A DNA stretch of 64,000 nucleotides from Clostridia bacterium (GCA_017404545.1 JAFRCC010000025.1:124001-188000); one strand, 5' to 3'; shown: positions 44,047 to 53,929, counted from the stretch's first letter. Notes: generated by a model from the letters alone, not told the origin. Program-made: numbers and translations.

Positions 44047-45561
44047 ATGAGTAGAGGTAAAAGATATGATGATGAACAAAAGTTAAATTTTAAAAAAGTA
44101 TTTGCTGTAATCGTAGTAGTTGCTATTATTGTAGCATTTATTATTGGGATAAATAAGCTTTTAAAGAAAAAGAATCAAGAAGAAAATTATTTTACTGAAG
44201 TTGCTTATTATTCAATGTATCAGGATGGAAAATGGGGAGTTATCAATTCAAAAGGCGAAGTTGTTGTTGAAGCAGAGTATGGTGAGATGATTATAATTCC
44301 AGATAGTAAGAAACAAGTCTTTATATGTACATATGAAGTCAATTATTCGGATAATACATATAAAACCAAAGCAATTGATTCAAATAACTCACAATTATTT
44401 ACATCATATAATTCTGTTGAAGTGCTAAGCAATTATGACTCAAACAATAATATATGGAACGAAGAAAACATACTAAAAGTTGAAAAGGATGGTAAGTTTG
44501 GTTTAATCAACTTAGATGGAGTTGAACTTTTGGCTTGCAATTACGACAAAATTGAAACAATTAAAGGTGTAAAAAATAGCATTTTAGTTCAAAAAAATGA
44601 AAAATATGGGTTAGTCAACAATCAAGGAGATATAATACTTGATTGTGATTATAGCGATATAAATGCTTTAACTAATGATTATACAGACGGATATGTTGTG
44701 AAAAATTCAGAGAATAAATATGGAATTGTTTCAATAAGCAAAGAGCAAATATTAGAATGTAAATATGATGATATAAAACATATATGTGGAAATGATATAT
44801 ATGTTGTTAAAGATGGAAGTACTTGGAAAATTATAAATAAAGCAGGAGATAAATCTTTAGAAGTAGATTATGAGGATATCAACTATATAAATTCTGATAT
44901 TATAGTTGCAAAAGTAGGTGGAAAATATGGAATATTTGGAACAGACAAGTCAGAAAAAGTTAAAGCAGAATATCAAGCAATAAATTATGTATATACAGAT
45001 AATTTTATTACAAAAAAAGATGATAAATTTGGAATTATTAATTCTGCGGGTGAAGAAGTTGTACCATTCGAATATAGCTCTTTGATATTTAACAAAGATG
45101 CAGATTGTTTATTTGGAAACAAGACTGACGACGCAAATACGTACTTAATAGATAGAAACCACGAAGTTAAGGTAATAGGTACTGATGTTGAAGTATTAAA
45201 TGGATACATCAGAGCGAAGGTTAACGATGAATATAAATTCTATAATCTGAAATTTGAAGAAAAATCTAATAGAGATGCATTTTCAAATCACACGTTATAT
45301 GTTGCTAAAAATGATGGAAAATATGGTCTTGTAAATAGAGATGGGACATTGGTTGTTCAATATTCATACGAAGATATGACTGAGCAAAATAACTATGGAT
45401 ATGTTGGCGTGAAGAAAGATGGAAAATGGGGCGTTATTGACCAGTACGGAAATGTTGTAGTTGAACCTAAATACGAGTTTTCAGATATATCAAATGTAAT
45501 ATTTATAGGAAAATGGCATTCTGTCGAAAATGTAAATACAACATATTTTGTAACTGAGTAA
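44047..45561 (+). CDS. WG-repeat protein with N-terminal membrane anchor
   Basis: About 504 residues from ATG 44047, after ATGGAGG; a start at 44008 lies inside the promoter region (TTGTAA 43988, TATATT 44012). One membrane helix (about 22-42) is followed by at least ten WG-type repeats (DGKWGVINSKGEVV, DGKFGLINLDG, NEKYGLVNNQG and so on). These repeats form beta-rich scaffolds on the cell surface in many Clostridia. Ligand and role are unknown. Confidence 0.85.
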   Translation: MSRGKRYDDEQKLNFKKVFAVIVVVAIIVAFIIGINKLLKKKNQEENYFTEVAYYSMYQDGKWGVINSKGEVVVEAEYGEMIIIPDSKKQVFICTYEVNYSDNTYKTKAIDSNNSQLFTSYNSVEVLSNYDSNNNIWNEENILKVEKDGKFGLINLDGVELLACNYDKIETIKGVKNSILVQKNEKYGLVNNQGDIILDCDYSDINALTNDYTDGYVVKNSENKYGIVSISKEQILECKYDDIKHICGNDIYVVKDGSTWKIINKAGDKSLEVDYEDINYINSDIIVAKVGGKYGIFGTDKSEKVKAEYQAINYVYTDNFITKKDDKFGIINSAGEEVVPFEYSSLIFNKDADCLFGNKTDDANTYLIDRNHEVKVIGTDVEVLNGYIRAKVNDEYKFYNLKFEEKSNRDAFSNHTLYVAKNDGKYGLVNRDGTLVVQYSYEDMTEQNNYGYVGVKKDGKWGVIDQYGNVVVEPKYEFSDISNVIFIGKWHSVENVNTTYFVTE

Positions 45562-45563
45562 GA

Positions 45564-45590
45564 AAAAGTGGCTAAATAGGTCACTTTTTT
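45564..45590 (+). terminator. Terminator after the WG-repeat gene
   Basis: AAAAGTG (45564-45570) pairs with CACTTTT (45582-45588). A repeat element begins right at the end of the T run. Confidence 0.7.
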
Positions 45591-45657
45591 ATATTATAGA
45601 AAAGTTCTCTGAACTTTCCTATAATATAAAGGCTTAGCCAACGTTGCACAGAAAAAC
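45590..45657. repeat. Palindromic repeat element, copy A
   Basis: TATATTATAG (45590-45599) pairs with CTATAATATA (45619-45628); inner AAAAGTTC pairs with GAACTTTC. The tail AAGGCTTAGCCAAC-GTTGCACAGAA is shared with copy B at 48059. It starts directly at a terminator T run. Confidence 0.75.
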
Positions 45658-45706
45658 TGTTGGTCTATACTAAACTAAAAAGATTTTATAAAAAATGGAG
45701 AAAATA

Positions 45707-46078
45707 ATGAATTTGAAAATAGGTAATGATATAATAGAAACAGAGAGGATAAGAAAAATTATTCAAAAGTTTCCAAATAGATTTAAAAGAAGAGTATTTA
45801 CAGAAAAAGAAATAAATTATTGCGAAAATAAAGGAGAAAATAAATATCAGAGCTATGCAGCTAGATTTGCAGCAAAGGAGGCAGTTTTTAAAGCAATATC
45901 TGAAAAATTGGAAAATAAATTTTCTATAAAATGGAAAGATATAGAAATTTTAAATGATAATTCTGGAAGACCATACGCTTGTGTAAAAAATGCAAATTAC
46001 ATTGAAAGCATTGATATCAGCATTTCACATGTAAAAGAATATGCTACTGCAACAGCTTTGGTTATAATAACAAATTAG
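45707..46078 (+). CDS. acpS: Holo-acyl carrier protein synthase AcpS
   Basis: 123 residues from ATG 45707; ATGGAG at 45695-45700 acts as ribosome site rather than start. Family motifs IGNDIIETERI (residues 4-14), FTEKEINYCENK and RFAAKEAVFKA carry the metal-binding Asp and Glu. The enzyme moves phosphopantetheine from CoA to apo-ACP for fatty acid synthesis. Length is typical. It is followed after 9 bp by tatD. Confidence 0.92.
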   Translation: MNLKIGNDIIETERIRKIIQKFPNRFKRRVFTEKEINYCENKGENKYQSYAARFAAKEAVFKAISEKLENKFSIKWKDIEILNDNSGRPYACVKNANYIESIDISISHVKEYATATALVIITN

Positions 46079-46087
46079 GAGGTTAAC

Positions 46088-46867
46088 ATGGAATTATTTG
46101 ATTCTCATGCTCATTACGATGATGAGAAATTTGACGAAGATAGAGATAATCTAATAAAATCAATATATGAATATGGAGTTACAAAATTTGTTAGTGCTGG
46201 ATATAGCCTAGAATCAAGTAAAAAAGGATTAGAGCTTGCAAAAAAATACGATTTTATCTATACTACCTGCGGAATTTCTCCAAACGATATTCCTGAAACT
46301 AGGGCTGAACTTGAAAGTCAACTAAAAGAAATTGAAGAAATTGCTATGTCGAATGAAAAAGTAGTTGCAATAGGAGAAATAGGATTAGACTATTATTGGA
46401 ATAAAGAAAATAAGGAATTGCAACTGGAGGTTTTTAAGAGGCAGATTGAAATAGCCAATCGACTAAATTTACCAATACAGATACACACTAGAGATGCTAT
46501 TATGGACACGATTGAAATTATTTTAAATACCGACTTTGTTAAACCAGGGATATTTCATTGTTGTCCACAGAATAAAGATTTGATAACAGCAGGATTAAAA
46601 AAAGATTTTTATATATCGTTCGGTGGACCAATTACATTTAAAAATTCAAAAAATGCTGATGAGATGATTGAAATAGTTCCGATTAATCATCAGCTTATAG
46701 AAACCGATAGTCCATATTTATCACCAGAGCCAAATAGAGGAAAGAGAAATGATTCAAGAAATGTAAAATTTGTAGCGGATAAAATTGCAAGAGTTAAACA
46801 AATGAATGTTGAGGAAGTTGCTAAGATAACATACGAAAATGCTAAGAGAGCTTTTAATATAAAATAG
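46088..46867 (+). CDS. tatD: TatD-family DNase
   Basis: 259 residues. TIM-barrel metal ligands: DSHAHYDD (residues 4-11), IGEIGLDYYW, IQIHTRDA, FHCCPQ and ETDSPYLSPEPNRG. The family comprises 3'-5' exonucleases and D-aminoacyl-tRNA deacylase-like enzymes. AGGAGG precedes the ATG. Complete. Confidence 0.92.
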   Translation: MELFDSHAHYDDEKFDEDRDNLIKSIYEYGVTKFVSAGYSLESSKKGLELAKKYDFIYTTCGISPNDIPETRAELESQLKEIEEIAMSNEKVVAIGEIGLDYYWNKENKELQLEVFKRQIEIANRLNLPIQIHTRDAIMDTIEIILNTDFVKPGIFHCCPQNKDLITAGLKKDFYISFGGPITFKNSKNADEMIEIVPINHQLIETDSPYLSPEPNRGKRNDSRNVKFVADKIARVKQMNVEEVAKITYENAKRAFNIK

Positions 46868-46953
46868 TAATAATTTTTTTAGGAATGAATAAATTATAGT
46901 ATAATATAATGAACCGGAGCTACACATAATAAGTTACGAAAAAAATCGATAAT

Positions 46954-46982
46954 TTGACAAATAAGGCAGAAAATGCTATAAT
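46954..46982 (+). promoter_or_regulatory. Consensus sigma-A promoter of the G5-3D gene
   Basis: TTGACA (46954-46959), 17 bp, TATAAT (46977-46982), with a TGC extended -10. This is one of the strongest promoters in the window. Confidence 0.85.
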
Positions 46983-47020
46983 TACTTCGTTGCTATAAAA
47001 AAGGAGGTAGTATATTTCTT

Positions 47021-48028
47021 ATGAAAAAAGATGATAAAGCATCGATATCATTAAAAAAAGTGATATCAATAAGTATAATTCTTTTATTCGTTATGGGAGT
47101 AGGAGTTATGGCAGCAAGCTCACAAGTAACTAGTGTAAAAATTATTTCAGCAGATGGTTACGAAACTAGTATTTTAACATCGAAAACTAATGTAGCAGAA
47201 ATTTTAGAGGAAAATCATATTGTGGTTTTACCAACAGAGAACGTAATACCACCACTAAATGAAGATATTTCAGATAATAACACAATAAAAATCATACAAA
47301 ATAATGAAAGTACTATTGTGCTAGAAGAGGAAGAACCTGAAAGTTTATCTGTAGAAAGTGTTTTGGAGGATTACAATTCTGTAACAGAGAAAATAGTAAA
47401 AGAGAAAGTTACTATACCATATGAGACGGAAACAAATGACAAATCTACAGGAGATGGAGAAAAAATTGAAAAAGTTACTCAAAATGGTGTAGATGGGTTA
47501 AAAGAGATTGCATACTTAATGAAGTATGAAAATGGAGAAGAAGTTGAAAAAACACAAATAGCAGAGAATTTAGTTCAAGAGCCAGTAAATTGTGTAAAAG
47601 AAATTAGAAATAAACCTGTTCCGGTTGTAACATCAAGAAGTTCAACATCAATTGAAACTGCAGCTGTACAAAGTGCAAGCTCAAGTAATGGTTCATCACT
47701 TGCAGATAGAGTTGATGGTATGACACCAGAAGTTGTTACGATGAACGCATCTGCTTATAGTGCAGATGAGTGTGGTGGCAATACAGCAACTGCTTCAGGA
47801 GCTCGTGCAAGGGTGTATTATACAATAGCAACAGACCCAAGATATTATCCAATGGGAACTATAATATATATACCATACTTTGCAGACTATCCAAATGGAG
47901 GATGGTTTATAGCTCAAGATACAGGTGGAGCTATCAAAGGTAATAAAATAGACGTTTTTATGAGTAATATTTCAGAATGTAATAGATTTGGTAGAAGAAA
48001 TCTAGAATGCTACGTATACAAATTTTAA
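47021..48028 (+). CDS. YabE-like secreted protein with DUF348, G5 and 3D domains
   Basis: 335 residues. A membrane/signal segment (about 14-32) is followed by a DUF348-like ubiquitin-fold module (about 38-90), a G5 domain (about 115-195, with IPYETETND) and a C-terminal 3D domain (about 245-335: MNASAYSADECGG, IATDPRYYPMGTIIYIP, AQDTGGAIKGNKIDVFM). The three Asp of the 3D active site are present, so lytic transglycosylase activity on peptidoglycan is likely. AAGGAGGT precedes the ATG at 12 bp spacing. Related Clostridial proteins act in growth after dormancy. Confidence 0.88.
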   Translation: MKKDDKASISLKKVISISIILLFVMGVGVMAASSQVTSVKIISADGYETSILTSKTNVAEILEENHIVVLPTENVIPPLNEDISDNNTIKIIQNNESTIVLEEEEPESLSVESVLEDYNSVTEKIVKEKVTIPYETETNDKSTGDGEKIEKVTQNGVDGLKEIAYLMKYENGEEVEKTQIAENLVQEPVNCVKEIRNKPVPVVTSRSSTSIETAAVQSASSSNGSSLADRVDGMTPEVVTMNASAYSADECGGNTATASGARARVYYTIATDPRYYPMGTIIYIPYFADYPNGGWFIAQDTGGAIKGNKIDVFMSNISECNRFGRRNLECYVYKF

Positions 48029-48036
48029 GAGTAAAG

Positions 48037-48059
48037 CCAGTTGAAAAACTGGTTTTTTT
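48037..48059 (+). terminator. Terminator after the G5-3D gene
   Basis: CCAGTT (48037-48042), GAAA tetraloop, AACTGG (48047-48052), then seven T. Repeat copy B starts on the last T. Confidence 0.85.
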
Positions 48060-48125
48060 ATATTATAGGAGATTCCTTTGGAATCCCCATAATATAAAGG
48101 ATTTGCCAACATTGTACAGAAGTTT
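48059..48125. repeat. Palindromic repeat element, copy B
   Basis: TATATTATAG (48059-48068) pairs with the CATAATATA arm (48088-48096); inner GATTCC pairs with GGAATC. The tail AAGGATTTGCCAAC-ATTGTACAGAA matches copy A. The inner stem differs from copy A but still pairs. Confidence 0.75.
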
Positions 48126-48202
48126 TCTTGTGTCATCATTGTAAATTCACATTAATTATGGTAAGATAAACTAAATTTACTAAGACAGAAGGTAATTTAA
48201 AA

Positions 48203-49069
48203 ATGGAAAGACAAGAACTAAAAATTGACAAAATTGATGCATTTGAGCTTAGAGATATATTTGATTGTGGGCAGTGTTTTAGATGGAATGAAGAGCCAAA
48301 TGGAAGCTATACGGGTGTTGTTAAAAATGGTGTTTTAAATGTAAATTGCGACTCTAAGAATATTTATTTTAAAGGGAATTTAAATTGTGATATTAGAGTA
48401 TTTGTTAACAAGTATTTCGATATGAAGAGAGATTATGAGCAAATAAAAAGCAAATTATCAAAAATAGATGAGTATATGGATAACAGCATAAAATATGGAA
48501 AGGGAATAAGAATTTTAAATCAAGATTTATGGGAAACTATAATTTCGTATATTATTTCAGCTAATAATAATATTCCAAGAATAAAAGGGATTATTGAAAG
48601 ATTATCAAAAAAATACGGAACAAAAGTAGAATTTGAAAATAAAGATTATTATTTATTTCCAACGCCAGTGCAACTAAAAGATGTAACAACTTCTGAATAT
48701 AGAGCTCTAGGACTTGGATTCAGAGATGTAAGACTTTTTGAAACTACACAATTAGTAAATGACAATAAAGTAAATATAGAAAATTTTTATCACATGAAAA
48801 CTACTGATATTAGAGATAAACTTATAGAGCTACCAGGAGTTGGACCAAAAGTAGCAGATTGCATTCTTCTTTTTTCAGATTTAAAGAGATTTGAAATTTT
48901 TCCAATAGATGTGTGGGTAAGAAGAGTTATGAATGACTTATATATAAAGAATTCGGATGAAAAAAAGGTGAATAACAAGGCAATAAATGAAATAGCATCC
49001 GAAAAATTTGGCGAGTTTGCAGGGCTTGCTCAGCAGTATTTATTTTACTGGAGACGTACACTTAATTAG
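48203..49069 (+). CDS. ogg: 8-oxoguanine DNA glycosylase (OGG1 type)
   Basis: 288 residues. An N-terminal OGG_N-like region (FDCGQCFRWNE near residue 20) precedes the HhH-GPD domain. LPGVGPKVADC gives the catalytic Lys216, and FPIDVWVRR the catalytic Asp236. The enzyme removes 8-oxoG opposite C and nicks the strand. AGAAGG precedes the ATG. It is the first gene of a repair cluster with addB, pgeF and a uracil glycosylase. Confidence 0.9.
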   Translation: MERQELKIDKIDAFELRDIFDCGQCFRWNEEPNGSYTGVVKNGVLNVNCDSKNIYFKGNLNCDIRVFVNKYFDMKRDYEQIKSKLSKIDEYMDNSIKYGKGIRILNQDLWETIISYIISANNNIPRIKGIIERLSKKYGTKVEFENKDYYLFPTPVQLKDVTTSEYRALGLGFRDVRLFETTQLVNDNKVNIENFYHMKTTDIRDKLIELPGVGPKVADCILLFSDLKRFEIFPIDVWVRRVMNDLYIKNSDEKKVNNKAINEIASEKFGEFAGLAQQYLFYWRRTLN

Positions 49070-49086
49070 TTTGGGAGGTAAAATAC

Positions 49087-52000
49087 ATGGGACTAAGACT
49101 TGTTTATGGTAAATCTGGAGCAGGTAAAAGTACATATATATTTAATGAAATAAGAGAGTTAATAAAAAAAGATAAAAAAATATATATTATTACACCGGAG
49201 CAGTTTTCATTTACTGCTGAACGTGAACTATTAAATGCTGTTGGAAATGAAGCAGTACTAAATGCAGAAGTTTTAACATTTAATCGTATGGCTTATAGAG
49301 TTATGAATGAAGTTGGAGGAAACACGAAAACAGCACTTTCGTCGTGCGGAAAAGCGATGATTATATACAACATACTTTTAAATGAAAAAGGAAACCTTAA
49401 TTTTCTAGGAAAATCTGATGAAAATATAGATTTAATTTCAACGCAAATAACCGAGTTTAAGAAGCATGGTGTTAGTGTTGAGAATTTAGATGAAATAATG
49501 AAAAAGTCGAATGACAGATATTTAAAAGCCAAAATGGCAGATATGAGGGAAGTATATAACAAATTTGAGGAAACAATAAAAAATAGGTATATAGATGAAA
49601 ACGATGTTTTAACTATTCTTTCAGAGCAACTTCCGCAAACAAATATTTTTGAAGACACTCTAATTTTTATTGATGAATTTGTTGGATTTACAAAGCAAGA
49701 ATACGATATTATTTCAATCCTACTTAAACAATCGAGCAGAGTATCCATTAATATATGTACAGATTCTTTAGAAGAAAGTACATCACCTGACACAGATATA
49801 TTTTATGCAAATAAACTAACTGTACAAAAAATTATGGAAGTCACAAAGAGTGCGAGAATACAGGTTGAGAGCCCAATATATATAGATAAAACTCGCAGAT
49901 TTAAAAGTGAAGAGCTTGATTTTTTAGAGCAAAATTTATATGCAGTTCCATATAAAAGATATACAAATAAAAATATTAACAATATTAAATTATTTCTTGC
50001 AAATAATCCATATTCTGAAATTGAAAATATCGCTGTTAATATTGTAAAACTTGTTAAAGAATCTAATTATAGATATAGAGATATTTCAATAATAACTAAG
50101 AATTTAGATACATATTCAAATCTGTGTAAAGTTATTTTCAACAAATATCAAATTCCAGTTTTTATAGACGAAAAGAAGGATTTAAGTCAAAATATTATTG
50201 TTAAATATTTACTTGCAATACTTGAGATTTTTGCTAAGAATTGGTCATATGAATCGGTGTTTAATTATATAAAAACAGGATTTTTAGATATTTCACAAGA
50301 AGAAATTTATGAATTTGAAAACTATTGTTTAAAGTGGGATATAAAATATAGTAAGTGGTATAAAGGTGAATGGAATTTTCATGATGAAGACAATAAAAAT
50401 AGTGAAAAAATAGCAAGATTTAAAGAAATTAGAAAATTGATAGTAAATCCACTAATAAAATTTAAAGATGGGTTACATGGTACAAATTCTGCAAAAGAAA
50501 TTACAACGAGGTTGTATAATTTTTTAATTGAAAATGGAGTGGATAAAAGACTTAAAGAGAAAGAGGAGGAACTTATTTCGGTTGGAAAACCGGATATAGC
50601 GAGTGAATACGAAACGAGTTGGAAAATAATTGTACAAGTTCTTGATGAAATAGTCCTTGTATTTGGTGAAGAGAAAATTAATTTTGATAGATATATGCAA
50701 ATTCTGAAAACTGGACTTGGAAATAGCGATTTGGGAAAAATTCCAGGAACGCAAGATCAGGTTATTATGGGTGATATTGATAGATCAAGAAGCCATAAGA
50801 TAAAAACGGTTTTTATAATTGGATTAAATGATGGAATGTTTCCGAGTGTTAATAAAAACGAAGGATATTTTAATGACCAGGATAGGGATAATTTAAAAGA
50901 GCAGGGAATTGAGCTAGCTAAAGGAACTATAGAGAGAATGTATGAGGACAATTTCAACATATATAAGGCTTTTACAGCTGCTAGTACGAGCATATATTTA
51001 TCTTATTCTTCATCTGCTGCTGACGGAAAAACATTAAGGGCATCTACATTGGTATCGAAGATTAAAAGAATCTTTCCAAATGTAAAAGAGGAAAGTGATA
51101 TTATAGAAAAAGGTTCAGATATTTTAACAGAAAATAGTACATTTGATGAGCTTTTAAATCAGATACGTGACTATAGGGATGAGAATAAAGAAATAGAAGG
51201 TAAATGGATTACAGCATACAATTATTATATGTCAAATGAAAAATGGAAACATAAGTTGATATATAGTTTAAAAGCACTTAATTATACAAATATTCCTGAG
51301 AAAATTAATAAAGAAAATATAGATGCATTGTATGGCAGTACATTAAAAACAAGTATCTCTAAGCTTGAAAAATACAGAACCTGTCCATTTTCATATTATT
51401 TGAGGTATGGTCTTAATGTTTCTGAAAAAGATAAATTAAAAGTGGATAGTTTAGATACAGGAACTTTTATGCATGATACAATAGATACTTTTTTTAATGA
51501 GGTGAAAGATAGAGGCATAAATATAAAACAAATTGAAGATGAAGAAATATATCAATTAATTGAGGAAATAATAAGTAAAAAACTCGGATTAAATTCAAAT
51601 TATATTTTTTCCGCAACACCAAAATATAAAGTTTTAACGGAGCGATTAAAACGAGTTGTAAAACGCAGTATGAAGTATATTGTTGATAGTATAAAGTATA
51701 GTGATTTTAATGTCGCTGGAAATGAAGTAGAATTTGAAGAAGGTAAACAATATAAACCTATTACAATAGATTTAGATGACAACAGAAAAGTAGAAATTAC
51801 AGGAAAGATAGACAGAATAGATATTGCTGAAAATGGTTCAAGTAAATACATAAGAATTATTGACTACAAATCTTCATATAAGAATATAGATCTTAATTCT
51901 GTATATGGTGGTTTACAAATTCAGTTGTTAACTTATCTAGACGCTATTTGCAAAGAAGATAATGTTGAGCCAGCAGGAGTTTTATATTTTAATCTAATAG

Positions 52001-52455
52001 ATCCTGTTATTAAGTCTAAGAAAGATATGACTGAAGAAGAAATTGAAAATGAAATTAGGAAAAAATTTAAAATGCAAGGACTTATTTTAGCAGATGTAAA
52101 TGTTGTTAAAATGATGGATACAAAACTTGAAAGTGGTCAGTCCAACATTGTTCCTGCATATATTGATACTAAAGGTGATTTAAGTGAAAGAAGAACTTCG
52201 GGGGTTTCTAGAAAACAATTCAATTATTTGCAAAAATATATGAATGTAATAATTAAGCAAATATCGGAAGAAATTTTATCTGGAAATATTAACATTTATC
52301 CATATTATAAAAAGAAGAAAACCCCATGTGAATATTGCGAATATAAAGCAATCTGTGGATTTAATACTGGAACACCTAATAATAAATATAATTATATTAG
52401 TGAAATGGAAAAAGAAGAAATTCTTGAAATGATTAAAGCTGATATTGAGGATTAG
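49087..52455 (+). CDS. addB: ATP-dependent helicase/nuclease subunit B (AddB)
   Basis: 1122 residues. Walker A is GKSGAGKST at residues 8-16. The C-terminal RecB-like nuclease has GKIDRID and IRIIDYKSS. The iron-sulfur cysteines are all present: C766 (TCPFSYYL), C1081, C1084 and C1090 (CEYCEYKAIC). AddAB resects double-strand breaks for RecA. GGGAGG precedes the ATG. In most Firmicutes addA follows directly; here pgeF follows instead, so addA must be elsewhere or missing. Confidence 0.93.
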   Translation: MGLRLVYGKSGAGKSTYIFNEIRELIKKDKKIYIITPEQFSFTAERELLNAVGNEAVLNAEVLTFNRMAYRVMNEVGGNTKTALSSCGKAMIIYNILLNEKGNLNFLGKSDENIDLISTQITEFKKHGVSVENLDEIMKKSNDRYLKAKMADMREVYNKFEETIKNRYIDENDVLTILSEQLPQTNIFEDTLIFIDEFVGFTKQEYDIISILLKQSSRVSINICTDSLEESTSPDTDIFYANKLTVQKIMEVTKSARIQVESPIYIDKTRRFKSEELDFLEQNLYAVPYKRYTNKNINNIKLFLANNPYSEIENIAVNIVKLVKESNYRYRDISIITKNLDTYSNLCKVIFNKYQIPVFIDEKKDLSQNIIVKYLLAILEIFAKNWSYESVFNYIKTGFLDISQEEIYEFENYCLKWDIKYSKWYKGEWNFHDEDNKNSEKIARFKEIRKLIVNPLIKFKDGLHGTNSAKEITTRLYNFLIENGVDKRLKEKEEELISVGKPDIASEYETSWKIIVQVLDEIVLVFGEEKINFDRYMQILKTGLGNSDLGKIPGTQDQVIMGDIDRSRSHKIKTVFIIGLNDGMFPSVNKNEGYFNDQDRDNLKEQGIELAKGTIERMYEDNFNIYKAFTAASTSIYLSYSSSAADGKTLRASTLVSKIKRIFPNVKEESDIIEKGSDILTENSTFDELLNQIRDYRDENKEIEGKWITAYNYYMSNEKWKHKLIYSLKALNYTNIPEKINKENIDALYGSTLKTSISKLEKYRTCPFSYYLRYGLNVSEKDKLKVDSLDTGTFMHDTIDTFFNEVKDRGINIKQIEDEEIYQLIEEIISKKLGLNSNYIFSATPKYKVLTERLKRVVKRSMKYIVDSIKYSDFNVAGNEVEFEEGKQYKPITIDLDDNRKVEITGKIDRIDIAENGSSKYIRIIDYKSSYKNIDLNSVYGGLQIQLLTYLDAICKEDNVEPAGVLYFNLIDPVIKSKKDMTEEEIENEIRKKFKMQGLILADVNVVKMMDTKLESGQSNIVPAYIDTKGDLSERRTSGVSRKQFNYLQKYMNVIIKQISEEILSGNINIYPYYKKKKTPCEYCEYKAICGFNTGTPNNKYNYISEMEKEEILEMIKADIED

Positions 52456-52467
52456 AAAGGATTTTTT

Positions 52468-53244
52468 ATGGATTTATCTAATAAAAATATTATTCATGTT
52501 AAAAATGGAGATGTTGAATATATTCAGTTTAGAAGACTGCTTGAATATAAAGACAAATTAGCACATGCGTACACTCTTAAGCCAATAGATTTAAAAAATA
52601 AGAGCAAGGATGACATTAATTATAAAAAAATATGTATGGCATTAGGCATAGATAATGAGAATGTAATTAAACCAACACAGACTCACACAAATAACGTAGA
52701 AATAGTAGTACCAGATAGTAAAAGTACAGATTTTCCAGATGTTGATGGATTAATTACAAATCAAAAAAATAAAATTTTATCAGCTGTTTTTGCAGACTGT
52801 AATTCGCTTTTATTATATGATCCAGTAAAAAATGCAATTGGAAATATTCATTCTGGATGGAGAGGTACAGTTGCTAAGATTGGAGAAGTGGCTGTTAAAA
52901 AGATGGTTGATGTATTTGGATGTAATCCAGCAGATATTATTTGCTGCATAGGACCTTCTATTAGACAATGCCATTTTGAAGTAGAAGATGATGTAAAGGC
53001 TCTTTTCCTAGAAACATTTAAGGATGAAACTATAATAAAAATTGGTGATACCAAAGATGGCAAACAAAAATATTATATAGATGCTGTAACTGCAATAAAA
53101 AATATGTTAATTGAATGTGGATTAACATCGTCAAATATTATTGATTGCGGAATTTGCACAGTTTGTAATAACGATATTCTGCATTCATATAGGGTATACA
53201 AAAGTGAAGCGGGACGAAATGGAGCTCTAATGTGTTTAATATAA
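52468..53244 (+). CDS. pgeF: Laccase-domain protein PgeF (YfiH)
   Basis: 258 residues. THTNNVE, DVDGLITN, FADCNSLLLYDP and HSGWRGT carry the Cys and His ligands of the copper/zinc site. The family edits wrongly incorporated peptidoglycan precursors and has purine nucleoside phosphorylase-like activity. GAAAGGA precedes the ATG. It lies 12 bp after addB and directly abuts the uracil glycosylase gene. Confidence 0.9.
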   Translation: MDLSNKNIIHVKNGDVEYIQFRRLLEYKDKLAHAYTLKPIDLKNKSKDDINYKKICMALGIDNENVIKPTQTHTNNVEIVVPDSKSTDFPDVDGLITNQKNKILSAVFADCNSLLLYDPVKNAIGNIHSGWRGTVAKIGEVAVKKMVDVFGCNPADIICCIGPSIRQCHFEVEDDVKALFLETFKDETIIKIGDTKDGKQKYYIDAVTAIKNMLIECGLTSSNIIDCGICTVCNNDILHSYRVYKSEAGRNGALMCLI

Positions 53245-53262
53245 GTGAAAAAGGATATGATA

Positions 53263-53811
53263 ATGATGTATGATAACTGGGAAAATCTTGAAAAATCAAT
53301 TATTGGTTGTAAAAAATGTAAACTATGTAATAATAGAACAAATATTGTTTTTGGATACGGAAATAAAAATGCTGATGTTATGTTTATTGGAGAAGGTCCT
53401 GGCGCAGACGAGGATATCCAAGGAGTACCTTTTGTGGGAAAAGCGGGAAAATTGATGGATATGGCATTTGAAGGATTAGGAATAAACAGGAGTGAGGTAT
53501 ATATTGCAAATATTGTAAAATGCAGACCACCACAAAATAGGGTTCCAGAGCAAGATGAGGCAGATAGTTGTTTAAATTATCTTAGAAATCAAGTTATATT
53601 AGTAAAACCCAAAATAATTGTTTTACTTGGAAGTACTGCGTTAAAAAATATATTGGGAAGAGAATTATCAATTACTGCATGTAGAGGAAAATGGATTGAA
53701 AAAAAAGGAATACATTATATGCCAACATGGCATCCAGCAGCGTTACTTAGGGATGAGAATAAAAAAATTGAGTTTTGGAGAGATCTAAAACAAGTTGTCG
53801 AGAAAGTGTAG
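53263..53811 (+). CDS. Type 4 uracil-DNA glycosylase with iron-sulfur cluster
   Basis: About 182 residues. The start is uncertain: AAAAAGGA (53248-53254) fits ATG 53263 or 53266, while GTG 53245 is too close to the previous stop. CKKCKLC, VKCRPPQNR and TACRGKW give the four iron-sulfur cysteines. GEGPGADEDIQGVPFVGKAG is the uracil-binding region and MPTWHPAALLR the C-terminal motif. The enzyme removes deaminated cytosine from DNA. It ends the ogg-addB-pgeF-udg cluster. Confidence 0.9.
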   Translation: MMYDNWENLEKSIIGCKKCKLCNNRTNIVFGYGNKNADVMFIGEGPGADEDIQGVPFVGKAGKLMDMAFEGLGINRSEVYIANIVKCRPPQNRVPEQDEADSCLNYLRNQVILVKPKIIVLLGSTALKNILGRELSITACRGKWIEKKGIHYMPTWHPAALLRDENKKIEFWRDLKQVVEKV

Positions 53812-53820
53812 ATAAAGAAG

Positions 53821-53865
53821 AAGATTGTTTTTACATAAATAAAAGTGTGAAAATAATCTTTTTTT
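53821..53865 (+). terminator. Terminator after the uracil glycosylase gene
   Basis: AAGATT (53821-53826) pairs with AATCTT (53855-53860), with further inner A-T pairing and a T run (53859-53865). Confidence 0.7.
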
Positions 53866-53900
53866 GTATATGTATGTTATGTGAAAAATCCGTAAATTTA

Positions 53901-53929
53901 TTGACTTTAAATATTTTAAATAGTACAAT
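53901..53929 (+). promoter_or_regulatory. Promoter of the LCP gene
   Basis: TTGACT (53901-53906), 17 bp, TACAAT (53924-53929). It points to translation from ATG 53992, which has AGAGGA 5 bp upstream, not from the internal ATG at 54147. Confidence 0.75.
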
